DNA from: Diospyros lotus
Taxonomy: Eukaryota; Streptophyta; Magnoliopsida; Ericales; Ebenaceae
Assembly (NCBI RefSeq): GCF_014633365.1
Contig: NC_068341.1
Span: forward strand, 372,001 to 436,000
Direction: 5' to 3'
Length of the DNA: 64,000 nt
Shown here: positions 35,601 through 46,100 of the stretch, in pieces
How the letters are laid out: the number at the start of each line of letters is the position of its first letter
Position numbering within the stretch: the stretch's first letter is position 1
The notes under the pieces: model-generated
Seen by the model: only the letters and a program-made list of their open reading frames with translations
The model's database searches: none
Told to the model about the DNA's origin: nothing
Made by a program: the position numbers and the translations under genes

Positions 35601-38600
35601 ACTATAAGTAAGCCTCTAACTGAACTCTTGAAGAAGAGGGGCTTCAATTGGGGGCAGGAGGCCGAGACAACCTTTGAAAAGCTGAAAAGGGCAATGAGTG
35701 AGGTTCCAGTTTTGGGGTTACTCGATTTTAACCAACCATTTGTAGTAGAAACAGATGCTTGTGACAGTGGAATTGGAGCAGTACTATCCCAGAAGGGAAG
35801 ACCCATCGCCTTCTTAAGTCGGGCTCTAAGTGGTAGATGTAATACCCGGGAATGATTTGAGGTCATAAATAATATTTAATGAAGGGTATAAATGGAATTT
35901 TTGAAAAAAAATGAGACTATAAGGTACACCATCGTAGCTTTGGACGACCGAATTAGTCAGAGGGAGTACCCCGAACCTTAGATAGCCAAGGAAAATGGTG
36001 TAGCATCGACGAGTAATACGAGTTAAGATTTTTAGTGGTGAAAGAAATTAGATCGGGAACGATTTTCGGTACAGCTATCGACCGGGCTGAGAAAACCGAA
36101 TCGACGTAGGAGATGTCCAGAAGGTCAACGGAGCGCGTCAAGGACTAGTATTTAATGTGTAGAACAACCCTTAAGCGATTTCGGGTTAAATCAAATGGAT
36201 TTAAGGTCAATTTGACCAATCGGGCCTAAGTGTAATTTTCTAAATTTGCCCGAGGGAGGTCAAAACAATAATTTTTCAGGAATTTCGAGAGTCAAATGAG
36301 AAGTACTAAACTTGTGGGACTTAGTGGTATATTTGGATAGCTCGGGGGCACAAGGAAAAGGGCCGAAATGACAATGGAAGAAACTATGGGGTGAAAATGC
36401 AATTTAACAAAACTTCATAGTGTGAACACGAAGGAGAATTCGGCTGCCGCACTGCCACGCACATGGCCGCTGTTTTCGGTGATGGGACGGCCAAGGGATG
36501 GCTGGGGGAGGTTGCATCTGGCAGTAGGAAGCTTGGGGACCAAGTTGTGGCCGTTGATTGGTCGAAAGATGGTGAGTTTTCGGGTATAAAAGGGGCCGAC
36601 AGTTTCAAGGATTTTGGCATCAAATCGATCGCGATTTTAAGTGTTTTTGAGTAAGTGATTAAGGGGTTTTGAATCCTTGTGACAAGGAGAAGAGATTGGG
36701 AGCGTTTGGAAGCTTTTTGGGTGGGTTTTGTGGCCGTTTGAAGCTCGGTCGGAGACGGGTGGCGGACCGCCTCCGCCGACCTGCAATAGCCCTTTTGGGG
36801 CACTTTCCGGCATCCTTTCAGTCGGAAATCGGTGCCAAAAGGATCGACTCTTCAAGGGCTTAAAGGGGGTGCTTTTGGATCTTCCATTAGAGATGTCGTC
36901 AACAACCGGAAAAATGAGGAAGAAGGTGGCGCGTGGCTACACACACCACGCACCACGCGCAGCCACGCGCTAGGCGCGTGAACAAGCCTATTTTGGTAAT
37001 TTTTATTTCAGTATTTTTCTATATTTATTTTAGAAATTATTGTGTTAAAATATTTGGAAAAATATTTGAGGAGATAATTATTTTGGAATTATCGAGGTGA
37101 AAAATGGGAGAAAAATAGAGGAAATTATGAGAAAATTGAGGAAAATGGATTTTAATACTTCCTTAATTAAATATGATGTTTAGGAAGTGTTGTGGCTCGA
37201 GGTTGAGTGTAAGCTCAAATGATTACGACTTGGCACGCAAATCGAGGCAATACACAAGGATCGAGGCGATCTGAATTCATTCGAGGTGTGTAGTCTGACT
37301 CTAGTTTTACCCTTGTTTTGGAAATGTCTTGGTGTGAGTGTAGTGAGTTCAGGTGAGCGGTCTTACCAGAATTCGGGATGCTATGCTTATGCGTTGTATT
37401 TATGTATTCATGGCATCATTTGCATATTGATCATGTGGAATATTGCATCAACTGTTTTTATTTGCAAAAGAGTCGGTGCATGGCGTGTGATTTTCATATC
37501 ATTGGGGCACTGGTTTTTGTGTCGTTGTTGGGTCCATATGGGACGGGATGGGGTCTACTTGAGAATGGGACAAGGTTAATCCAAGTGACACGGTAGGGCA
37601 CTCGAGAGATTAAGTATGTCGCGGCAAGGTCAACCCCAACGGTGTGTGGAATGGATTTTCCACGAGAGGTTGAGTATGTCAGGGAGATTTCTCAAGTTAG
37701 ACGTGTTTGCATGTTGTCGTTTTGTCAGTGTATGCTATGCTCGTATGTTTTTCATGCATTATGTAAACTGTTTCATACCGCCACTTAGATGTTTTGTCAT
37801 CTAACCTGGGTTATGCCCCTAGAACATTCTATGTTCCAGCCAATGACTGCTGCGAGGGCAAAGATATGGCCGGTTGAAGGTCAACGGTGCTTAGATTGAT
37901 AGTCGTTGTAACCTTTTGGGGTTTTAGTATGTATTTCAGCTTGTGTATGGATAGTTGTACGATAACGCTGTTATCATTTGGTTATCTGTATCATGTATTT
38001 TGTTATGGAAATACTATGTAAGAATCACGGTGTTTGATGTTATTGTATCCGCTGCGTTATGATATGTCTCGTTTAGTTGTTAAGATCATTGATCTTGTTA
38101 AGTTAAACGGTCAAGACTGGAGTTTTTGGGATCCTGTATGAGCATGTGAAAGTTGTTCATGATGCACCATGCATGATGTTATTTTTTAAAAAAAAAAGAT
38201 TCCCGAAATACCCTTATAGTGACATGCCCGGCGAGGCGGGGTGTTACAGTAGACATGGGGGCCTAAGTATATATGAGAAGGAATTCTTGGCTATACTAAT
38301 GGTAGTGGATAAATGGCGCCATTACTTGGAGGGGAGTAAATTTATAATCCAAACAGATCATGAGAGCCTAAAATTTTTGCTGCAACAAAAATTGCAAACT
38401 CAACTACAAAAGAAAGGGATGGCTAAGTTAATGGGGTTATACTATTCAATATAATATAGGAAGGGCAAAGAGAGCCATTACTATGGTAGTGCCAAATTTA
38501 TCGTCAGCCATACAGTCGATGCGTGAGTCTCCCTTAGGAGGACATTCGGGAATCCAAAACACCTTATTAAGGATTAAGCAACTATTCCATCGGCTAAAAT

Positions 38601-41600
38601 TGAAGGCTGACGTGAAGGAGTTTGTATTATCTTGTGATACTTGCAAAAGGTGCAAGTATGAAAATGTTGCTTACCTCGGATTACTTCAGCCCTTACCAAT
38701 ACCCAACCAAGCTTGGACTAGTGTGTCCATAGATTTCATCGAGGGGCTACCCAAGTCAGAAGGTAAGGACAGTGTGCTGGTGGTGGTTGATAGGTTCACT
38801 AAATTTGCGCACTTCATAGGATTAGCTCACCCCTATACAACCCAAGAAGTGGCCAGAGCTTTCATGGACAGGATAGTGGCCTTGCATGGGGTGCCAAATG
38901 TGATCATATCAGACAGAGATAGAATATTTACCAGCGTAGTGTGGCAAGAATTGATAAGGTCCATTGGGATAAAACTCAATATGTCGACTGCCTACCACCC
39001 CCAAACGGATGGGCAAACGGAAAGGATAAACCAACGTCTAGAAACCTATCTTAGGTGCATTTGTATCCAACACCCTAACCAGTGGCACAGATGGCTTTGC
39101 TTTGGCCCAGTGGTGGTACAACTCTACCCACCATACCACCCTTAAAATGTCTCCCTTTGAAGCTAATTACGGTTATGAACCCCTAATATTACCAGCCATA
39201 GGGGGGCAGACTACAGTGGCATCAGTAGAAGAATATTTGTAGCAAAGGAGGGTGGTACTTCGTTGGCTCAAGCAGGAATTGGCCTCGGCCCAAAACATAA
39301 TGAAATAATATGCAGACCGAAGCAAGAGCGACAAAGAATTGGAGGTTGGGGAGAGAGTTTATTTACGATTGAAGCATCCCCATTTGAAGTCCCTTACTCA
39401 AGGACTGGTGACTAAACTAACCCCCGGTATTTTGGTCCGTTCACTATCCTAGCTAAGGTGGGAAAGGTGGCCTACCAGTTGCAACTCCTTGAAGGATCCT
39501 GAATGCATTCCATCTTCCATGTTTTTCTCTTAAAAAGGTCATCAGGCAAGGAGCAGGTCAACCTCGAGCTATCATCCTTGCCTTAAGAAAAGAAAAGGGT
39601 GGAAGAACCAGAAGCAATATTGGATAGGAGAGTGATCCATAACCATGGGGTTCCCCTCATCCAGGTGCTGGTCAAGTGGCAGGGCGAAGACAAGGGAAGC
39701 AGCACTTGGGAATATTTGTCAAGCCTTCTTCAACAATTTCCTAGGGCAGCCAGCCTCCTCAACATTTCTTGAGAACAAGAAATTGTTTGAGGAAGGGGCA
39801 ATTGTCACACATGGTGACAATAGCGCGACATCAACCTATGCAGATCTGTTTTGGTAGTCTTTCCTTTCATGCTATTTTGTTTTATTTTATTTACTTATGC
39901 AATTGTACTCGTTGGAATGTGCTAGTTGTAAGAAGATATGATATTTTAGAGGCAGGGTCCACGTGTAAAGGGGCCTGGAAAAAGACAAAAAAGTTAGTTA
40001 TTAGAGGTGGGATCTGCTGTGGCAGCACCCCATGCTAGGGGCTTAAATACCCTCTAGACCCAGCTTGTTGAGGCCATGAAAAATCAGAAGAATCTATTCT
40101 CTTCTTGGCTACCCCTCTCTCTCTTTCTTTCTCTCTCTCTCTCTCAAATCTTTCTCTCTCATTTGCTTGCATTCTCCTAAGATCCCTACTGACCTACTAA
40201 TTCATACCAAATTAGTAGGCTACACCCTTTGTCACTTCAGGGTTTGTGACAACATCGAAAGGTATTTGAAACACATTCCAGTTGCCTAACATCTTAACTA
40301 GCATTTTTTTTTTGGCAGCAAGTAACAAAAACTCAATATAAGACATATTTGGTTATGCATGTGTTATTCTCATTTTGGTTGAGATTTGTAGGTTTTTGCT
40401 TACAAGTATAGATCACTAAAATTCCCCTCTTCAATTAAGATTTAAATTTATAAGTTTATACTTTCCCAATACAGATGATGTTAGTTTCTATGTAAGCAGA
40501 GCAGGCAAAAAAAAAAAAACAAAGAATGGTCAATTGCTATGTAAACTGAGGGCGCGCACACGCACACAGATTTGTTCATTTGTTTCTAATTAAATGGGTG
40601 ATCTTTATTAAGCCCATATAAGAGCACCCTCCATAAGGGTTGCAGTCCTCATTAATATTTTTTTTTTCTTTTTTCCAAGTAAAAGTTAATGCAAATTTTC
40701 ATGTGTCATTTCTGCTGATCTGCAACTTTATTTTGCAAAGCAACATTTATTGAATACTCCCTCATAATCCTTCTATAGCCCTGATGTTAACCCAGAACAA
40801 TCTCCTGGCAATAAAATCATTGTCAAGAGAATAGTAGTTCTAAATTCAATCAACATTCTGACCAATAACATATCTATTAATCATATCCATTCATCTAAAT
40901 ATAGCATCATCAACTCGGTTTTGCAATCTGTCTCATCCAACCATCAGATGCCCTATCTTCTAGTGAAGTCCTTGTGTAAATTAAGAAGTACCTTCTCTCT
41001 CTCCCTTTCAATTCGCTTCTCTTCCTCTTCTTTCTTTTTGCGAGCTCGCTCCCTTGAAGCAGTAAAGGTTAGCAATATTATGAAAATAGAATCAGTAATG
41101 ATAGAATTTAACAGCAATAATATGCATACTAAATAGGCCATCCAGCATGTCAGTATATATCACAAGATCAACATAATGACTTGCGTCAGTAAATCCATAT
41201 AGAATCCTGGGGTGCACATCTTCTATATAGTATTTGCTGATGTAAAGAACAATTGACGGAAAACAAACATGCGAAGGATGTGACACACACTGTAAATTTA
41301 AAAAATTAATTGCAGAAGCAGAGCCACATGATTTTATAGTACATTAATATGATCATCTGAAACACTTAATCAGAAAGTATAGCTGGATTTAATTGGGAAA
41401 AAAACTGTAAAGATAGAAAGCAGGATGCATATGTCGGATAACAAGAGAACTTCGCCTATAAACCCACCAATGACCAAACCATAAAAAGGGCAAGTCTTAA
41501 TCATGCAGCTACTTAAAGATGTTACAAGTACAATAGACAACATTGTGTCAGTTTATGTCAGCATGGAAGCCTTATAAAGAGGGCTTACAGGAAACTGCTT

Positions 41601-44600
41601 GAATTTGGGCTTAAAATAGATGGTATCAGATACCATTTTCCACCCAGTTAATTGTCCAACAGCATCCACCCCATCTTCTTCTCAAAACACCAAGAGATTT
41701 AAAAAGGTTGTTGCAACTATATTTAATACCAGAACTTAGTAATGGAAGTAAAGGCAAAATTTTCAAATGAAATGACAGACTTACAAAATTCCTAAATACA
41801 ACAAATAATTCAAAAGTATTTCCAAAATTTGAAATTCTAAAATATGACATCTTCAACATGGACAAAGAAGTTACTTTTTCTGGGACAAATGACAAAGACA
41901 ATAACAAATTTTAAAGTTAAAAACAAGAGTCAAGTTAGAACAATAACAATCAGAAGCCTTAATTCCACTAGGTGGAGTCAGCAAAGGTCAAGCTAGCAAG
42001 AGGGAAAAAAAAATCCAGAAAGTAGCTTCATTTTAAAAGGGGGGAATAAAGAAAATTAGAGGAATGGAAACAGCATATAAAAAGAACTCACAACTCAATG
42101 TGATCAAACAGCAGGTGCACAATATTAGTAAGAATCATCATAAGGGCAAATATCCATTACCTTAGTTCTTGCGCTTTCATCTTTACTTCTTCAGGAGTTA
42201 GAGAAGGCTTAGGAGGCTCAGTTTTGGTATTGACAGCAACCTAAGCAGAAGTAAGCATCAGTTGGTCAGAGCAATAAGCAAAATCAAAGAAGCCGATCAT
42301 TAAACAGAAGCAAGACTTCTAGCACATTTCCACTTCATAACAGTGGGTAACTTTTTCAATATGTCAGATCACTGGTGCTGATTATTTCCTGCCAAGAACT
42401 TTTTAAGTGATATAGTGGGAAGAAAGGAAACATACCTATCAAACCAAAGCACCTTTTTCTTCTTCTTCTTCTTTTTTTTAAAGATAAACATCATATTGAA
42501 GCACTTTCAATCACAAAAAAGAAATAATAACTAAAAGGAATTTAGTCAGATCAAATAAAAACCATTTAAGCAAGTTAGATCAACAGCCAAAAATATATAT
42601 TAGCGGAAAAAATAGCCATGCAATAAATTAATTCACAACTGTAATTATGCCATCTACAGATATGCTGTAGGCAACACATATTATCAAAAAGCATTCCATG
42701 GGTCCAACCCCACCACACCAAGCAAACATGCTGTTTAGCTCAATAACATTATTGCTAGAAAGGTAGATATAATTGTTGGGCCCATTTTGGACAACGGACA
42801 ACTTAAAATGGTATTAAAGTTTTGATTCCAAGAGGTCCTACCTTAAAGTTTTATTATACGGACCTGTTTTCACATTATTGAAGTTTGTTGTACACTCTTG
42901 TTCTGGAGGTGTTAATGCACCATGAGTATAATTTGTCCTTATGAAATTGCACGATTCCACATGAGGGGGAGTGTTAGAAAGCTCAATATATAATATTGAT
43001 ATTCTTGGGCACCCTTGGTATGTAAATGTTACAGCACATTAAGTTTAGTTTGTCTGGTTTGCAAATGAGGCGGAGTTTTAAAAAAGCTGATATACATTGA
43101 CAGATGGGATTAACCTTTTAGAACAAGTGAAAGCATAACAATCAAGACAACAATTTTACACATACCTGGAAAGTAACAGAAAATATAAACACACAGAATT
43201 GTGGAAATAAAACTATCAAAATGCAATGTAGCAACAGATAATGATAAAGCAGAAGAATGCATGTGTAAAAATGCATATGAACAAAATGTCATACCTGCGG
43301 CATCTCATCTATATCTGCATCATTTTCATGTTCAACTACCCAATTAACAGCAGCCTCAACACTAACATTACCTGAAAATTTTTAAATGTGTAAAAAAAGT
43401 TATTACAGCGAAAAAGCAACATTCATAAGTGAACCAATCAGGAAAACATTCCAAGTCAGATGTCCAAAACTCGTCATCAACCAAAAAGCTTTTGGTCATT
43501 GGAATAAAAAAGAGGGAGAAAATTTTGCTTCCAATGCTCAGGGAGATCCAGCCAGAAAACAACTTCATAGTTATATCAAATCGGCTCATTACAGAATAAG
43601 TTTTTAAAAGCTGCACAGTTCTGGAGACACACAAATACAGACTTAGCCAACATTTTAAGAAAATAGACATGCAAGTAGGGAAAAATCAAGGAAAAACTGT
43701 CTGCAAATGACTACAAAAAACAGTTCAAGAAACAAGATACAGTTCAAGAAACAAGATCTAGGCAATAAAATTATAAAATGCCATGAACCTAGCGTTCATA
43801 ACAAGGTTGGAATTGGCAATCGGAAGGATCCGATTGAATAGAACTGAAGCATAATGATTCAAGAGGGAAAGGGGGCAGAGAAATGGGGGAGAAACTAGAG
43901 AAGAAACGAGGGAGAGCAGTAGAGAGAAATGAGAGGGAGATTTGAGAGAATTGTGGAGAGGGAGAATTAGAGTTTCATTTAATCCATTCAAGCATAAGCC
44001 ATCCCATCTGTTTACAACAGCCTTATATAGGCATATCAGACTCCTAACAGCATCCCAACTCACCCATGTGCTCCTAACCAATTGCTAAAATATCTCCTAA
44101 CAATTATCATAAGCCTATTACTATATTACCCCTTTAATGCTCCTTGGGTCATGAAATAAAACTCCAATGTACTCACCAGAGTAATGAAGTGCCCTGGTCG
44201 CCCTTGCCTTTTGAAATCCCATTCCTTCAAGTTCTTCAAGCAATGTCTGGTCAACTTCTGGAACAACCATTTCTAAGGGAGAACAAATGGAAGCAAATTA
44301 GTCAACTTGATAGTTTCTGAATTTAAAAAAAGAGCCTCTCCACACTTTTAATTCAACAAATCAAGATCAACGCAAAAAAAAAATCCAATCCTCCTACTCT
44401 CCAGGGATATCAACATTATAACCTTCAAGGCATGGTTTTGAATCACAGTATCAACCAACGTAATGATGTGTTTGCAGTGTAAAAGTAATGGAAGCATGAA
44501 ACAGAAGTGGGGCTTGTTTGATCAGATTTCGCGCTTGTTTGGCAAAACTAACACCTACTTCTAGTGATGACTTTCAAGCAATGAAATGTTTTAAATAGGA

Positions 44601-45182
44601 AAGCTTGTTAATTTTAAGATAAACACAAGCCAGTTCAGAATGAAATGAGAGCCAGCTTTGGTTATCAAGTGTATTTTCTGAAACAGAAAAATCAATCACA
44701 CTTTTTGCCAACACATAAATCACAACCATGCACTGGCACACGAATCTAGCACCTTCAGGGTGGGCAGTGGCACCGCCAGCATCCTCCATCTCGACATCCG
44801 CCTTCTGAACCTCCAAACTAATCGGCTTGGCGGCCTCCGAAGTCTTGTCCACGAACTCAGTGTGTCCAGTCCTCTTCTTGTGCAAATCACTCTCCTGCAC
44901 AACCCAAAAGCACGCCAAACATCAAAGCAAAATCAAATTGACTTAGCACGACTTGCGTATTACATTAGGGGTGGAATTGGAATGGAAAGGTGGGGGGGGA
45001 TCTCGAGTGGATACGGTTTTGGAGCGGCAGGGTTTGCCGCAGGAGGTGCAGACGAGGTTGAGAACGGCTTCGGTGGACTCGGAGAAGTTGGAATGCTTGG
45101 TGAGCTCGGCGTGCTCCTGAGCTTCCTCCACCGATCGAAGTAGGGTTCCGCAGTCCCCACATTTGAGGGATACGCCCGCCAT
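26665..45182 (-). CDS. zinc finger, UBA and PUB domain protein (plant UBX-domain-protein-1-like; At1g04850-type)
   Basis: Twelve exons on the minus strand: 45182-45015, 44894-44753, 44272-44177, 43371-43295, 42240-42161, 41052-40992, 31760-31693, 31595-31514, 30501-30418, 30317-30240, 28966-28847 and 26841-26665. All phases fit, giving 410 aa. Two CX2CX12HX5H fingers occupy C8-H30 and C45-H67. A UBA domain ([19 protein letters not shown], about 110-160) should bind ubiquitin. A charged coiled coil of Arg/Lys/Glu runs about 170-290. The C-terminal PUB domain (about 313-400, [20 protein letters not shown]) should bind the tail of CDC48/p97. The expected role is an adaptor linking ubiquitinated clients to CDC48, in cytosol or nucleus. 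Intron 6 (31761-40991) is 9.2 kb and holds a retrotransposon. The similarity to At1g04850 is from memory. Confidence 0.9.
27287..28160 (-). mobile_element. possible LINE (non-LTR) ORF2 3' remnant in UBA/PUB intron 11
   Basis: Read on the minus strand, about 27723-27290 gives pieces in shifting frames that resemble the end of plant LINE ORF2 (zf-RVT region). Examples are CKRAxEYxDHLLLxCEW-like residues followed by [16 protein letters not shown]. Upstream pieces (28155-27961, [11 protein letters not shown]) may belong to the same element. No intact ORF, RT core or poly-A tail with target duplication was found, so this is a tentative call. Confidence 0.4.
31761..32376. other. intron 6 of the UBA/PUB gene, left of the retrotransposon
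   Basis: AT-rich intron sequence without recognisable coding or repeat structure before the element's target duplication at 32372-32376. Confidence 0.5.
32377..32811 (+). repeat. 5' LTR of the plus-strand Reina-like element
   Basis: 435 bp, TGTCACACATGG to GATTTGTGACA. It is followed at 32815-32828 by the primer-binding site TGGTATCAGAGCAC. It differs from the 3' LTR by roughly two dozen substitutions plus length change in a CT tract, about 6%. Confidence 0.9.
32815..32828 (+). other. primer-binding site for initiator-Met tRNA
   Basis: TGGTATCAGAGCAC follows the 5' LTR by three bases and is complementary to the initiator-Met tRNA 3' end. Confidence 0.85.
33042..35837 (+). pseudogene. Gag, protease, RT and start of RNase H of the Reina-like element (broken)
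   Basis: Fragments in several frames cover Gag (33042-33884), protease (DSG site kept, about 34190), RT palm (34882-35280) and the beginning of RNase H ([15 protein letters not shown], about 35750). Breaks are a frame change near 33880, an in-frame TAG at 35281-35283 just before the FFDD box, and a frame change near 35500. The sequence GYHQ of RT occurs twice because of a 30-bp tandem duplication at 35092-35151. The piece stops at the nested solo LTR. Confidence 0.85.
35092..35151 (+). repeat. 30-bp tandem duplication inside the RT domain
   Basis: Two consecutive 30-bp units begin CTTGACCTTAGGT and differ at three bases. They duplicate LDLRSGYHQ in frame, directly in the RT palm, which should disrupt the enzyme. 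Confidence 0.9.
35838..38248 (+). mobile_element. nested 2.4-kb solo LTR (Del/Tekay-like ends)
   Basis: A 2,411-bp segment begins TGTAATACCCGGG and ends CGGGGTGTTACA. It is flanked by GTAGA on both sides (35833-35837 and 38249-38253), a perfect 5-bp target duplication. RNase H coding sequence of the host element is cut at the left edge (ALSGR) and resumes right after ([11 protein letters not shown]), so insertion came after the Reina-like element. No Gag-Pol is inside, so this is a solo LTR left by LTR-LTR recombination. Several short ORFs inside (for example near 36400-36970) resemble no protein family I know. Confidence 0.9.
38254..39765 (+). pseudogene. rest of RNase H, integrase and chromodomain of the Reina-like element (broken)
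   Basis: After the solo LTR comes RNase H (TDHESLKFL, about 38350). The integrase follows: HHCC zinc site ([23 protein letters not shown], about 38540-38655), catalytic D in [10 protein letters not shown] in ISDRDRIF and E in [10 protein letters not shown] frameshift near 39140 separates the C-terminal part, which ends in a chromodomain with aromatic residues intact ([16 protein letters not shown]). The chromodomain identifies the element as a chromovirus. Confidence 0.85.
39803..40251 (+). repeat. 3' LTR of the plus-strand Reina-like element
   Basis: 449 bp, TGTCACACATGG to GGTTTGTGACA, preceded by the polypurine tract GAGGAAGGGGCAA and followed by ACATC. It carries an expanded CT microsatellite relative to the 5' LTR. 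Confidence 0.9.
40257..40991. other. intron 6 of the UBA/PUB gene, right of the retrotransposon
   Basis: AT-rich intron DNA with A- and T-runs (near 40508 and 40660) and a GC/CA-rich patch near 40550. No gene or element is recognised. Confidence 0.5.
42770..43010. repeat. possible retrotransposon remnant in UBA/PUB intron 4
   Basis: A patch beginning TTGTTGGGCCCATTTTGG and including CACATGAGGGGGAGTGTTAG near 42959. A polypurine run followed by TGTTAG is typical of the 3' boundary of Ty1/copia elements. No partner LTR, coding domain or target duplication is visible, so the call is weak. Confidence 0.3.
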
Positions 45183-45798
45183 TGACGAGGTTGCGACTGT
45201 GAGAGAGAGAGAGAGAGAGAGATCAGAGGTTGAATTGGGGATTATTTTCTTCGCCTTGCCAATTCTCAATTGGGCTGCCTCCGGTCCAGCCTGCTTGTCT
45301 GTCTAACCATTTGCCCGTAAATAAATACAGGTTCGGGAATGAGGTGTCCGCCTCCGCCGTGGTATTCCTTCCTCAAGTTTCACAAAATATAATAATATAA
45401 TTATTATTATATATATTAATATTCACCCCCCCCCCAAAAAAAAAGAATTATTTTTTAATATAATATATAATATAAAATATGAATATAGTAAGTTACCATA
45501 CGACGGGCGAACGGACGGACGCACGGTCGGACGGACGGACGGACGGACTGACTCCAAGAACAAGGCATTCCACTTTGTCTTTCTCTCTCTCGATCCCCAA
45601 CCCAACCCAACGCATCCTCTCCCTCAAACCTACCATCTTCTTTTTTATTACTCTCCCTTCCAAGAAATCGTGAAAACCTAAAGTCTCAACTCTCTGCGCG
45701 TCGACGATCATGGTGATGCCCAACCCCTAATTGCAGGACCATGTTGGCGAGGTGGGCCAATCATCTCCTTCTCTTGAACCCCAATTCATCATTTATCC
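45183..45798. promoter_or_regulatory. shared divergent promoter region of the UBA/PUB and VPS38 genes
   Basis: Only 616 bp separate the start codons of two head-to-head genes, so both 5' UTRs and core promoters must lie here. It holds a (GA)n run next to the UBA/PUB start (about 45203-45221), an AT-rich centre (45380-45480) and a C10A9 junction near 45426. A GGAC-type microsatellite (GACGGACGGACGGAC) lies at about 45505-45549, and CT-rich sequence near 45580 is typical of plant 5' UTRs. No individual TATA box can be assigned with confidence. Confidence 0.6.
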
Positions 45799-46067
45799 AT
45801 GGAACACAACCGAATTGCCAAGAACAAGGCTGCTGCAGCGGCAGAGGACCAATACAGACAGGCGGACTCTGTGAAGGTCGTGCAGTGGGAAGATTTCGAG
45901 CAAGAACTCGCCCGCCTGGTCAGTCTCTCCTCTGCCCTCTCCGAAGCTAAGCAAAAGAAGCTATTGCTTCAGCAGAAGCTCGATTCCCTTATACAGGTAG
46001 GGTTTTGTCGATGCAAGGAAATTCATTAACCTATTTCTGCCGCCAATTTTTGACGATTTATGATGTC

Positions 46068-46100
<33 letters not shown>

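Larger units (their letters stand above)
32377..40251 (+). mobile_element. degenerate Reina-like chromovirus with a nested solo LTR, in UBA/PUB intron 6
   Basis: An LTR element with a perfect 5-bp target duplication ACATC (32372-32376 and 40252-40256) and LTRs of 435 and 449 bp. Plus-strand order is Gag (33042-33884, [11 protein letters not shown]), protease ([13 protein letters not shown], about 34180-34220), RT (34882-35345, with FFDDILVYS after an in-frame TAG at 35281), RNase H (35499-35837, resuming after 38253), integrase (38483-39145) and a chromodomain ([16 protein letters not shown], about 39665-39715). Frameshifts separate most domains. RT carries a 30-bp tandem duplication. A 2,411-bp solo LTR interrupts RNase H. 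The Gag and protease style match the other Reina-like element (13185-18546), but the LTRs differ, so they are separate families. It is antisense to the host gene. Confidence 0.88.

Noticed and set aside
36400..36970. ORFs inside the 2.4-kb solo LTR
   Set aside because: No domain resemblance, overlapping on both strands, and inside an LTR. Treated as chance ORFs.
43780..44130. Possible LTR remnant (GA-rich part, then a TATATAGG-like box) in UBA/PUB intron 3
   Set aside because: The composition resembles an LTR on the minus strand, but no ends, target duplication or partner could be set.
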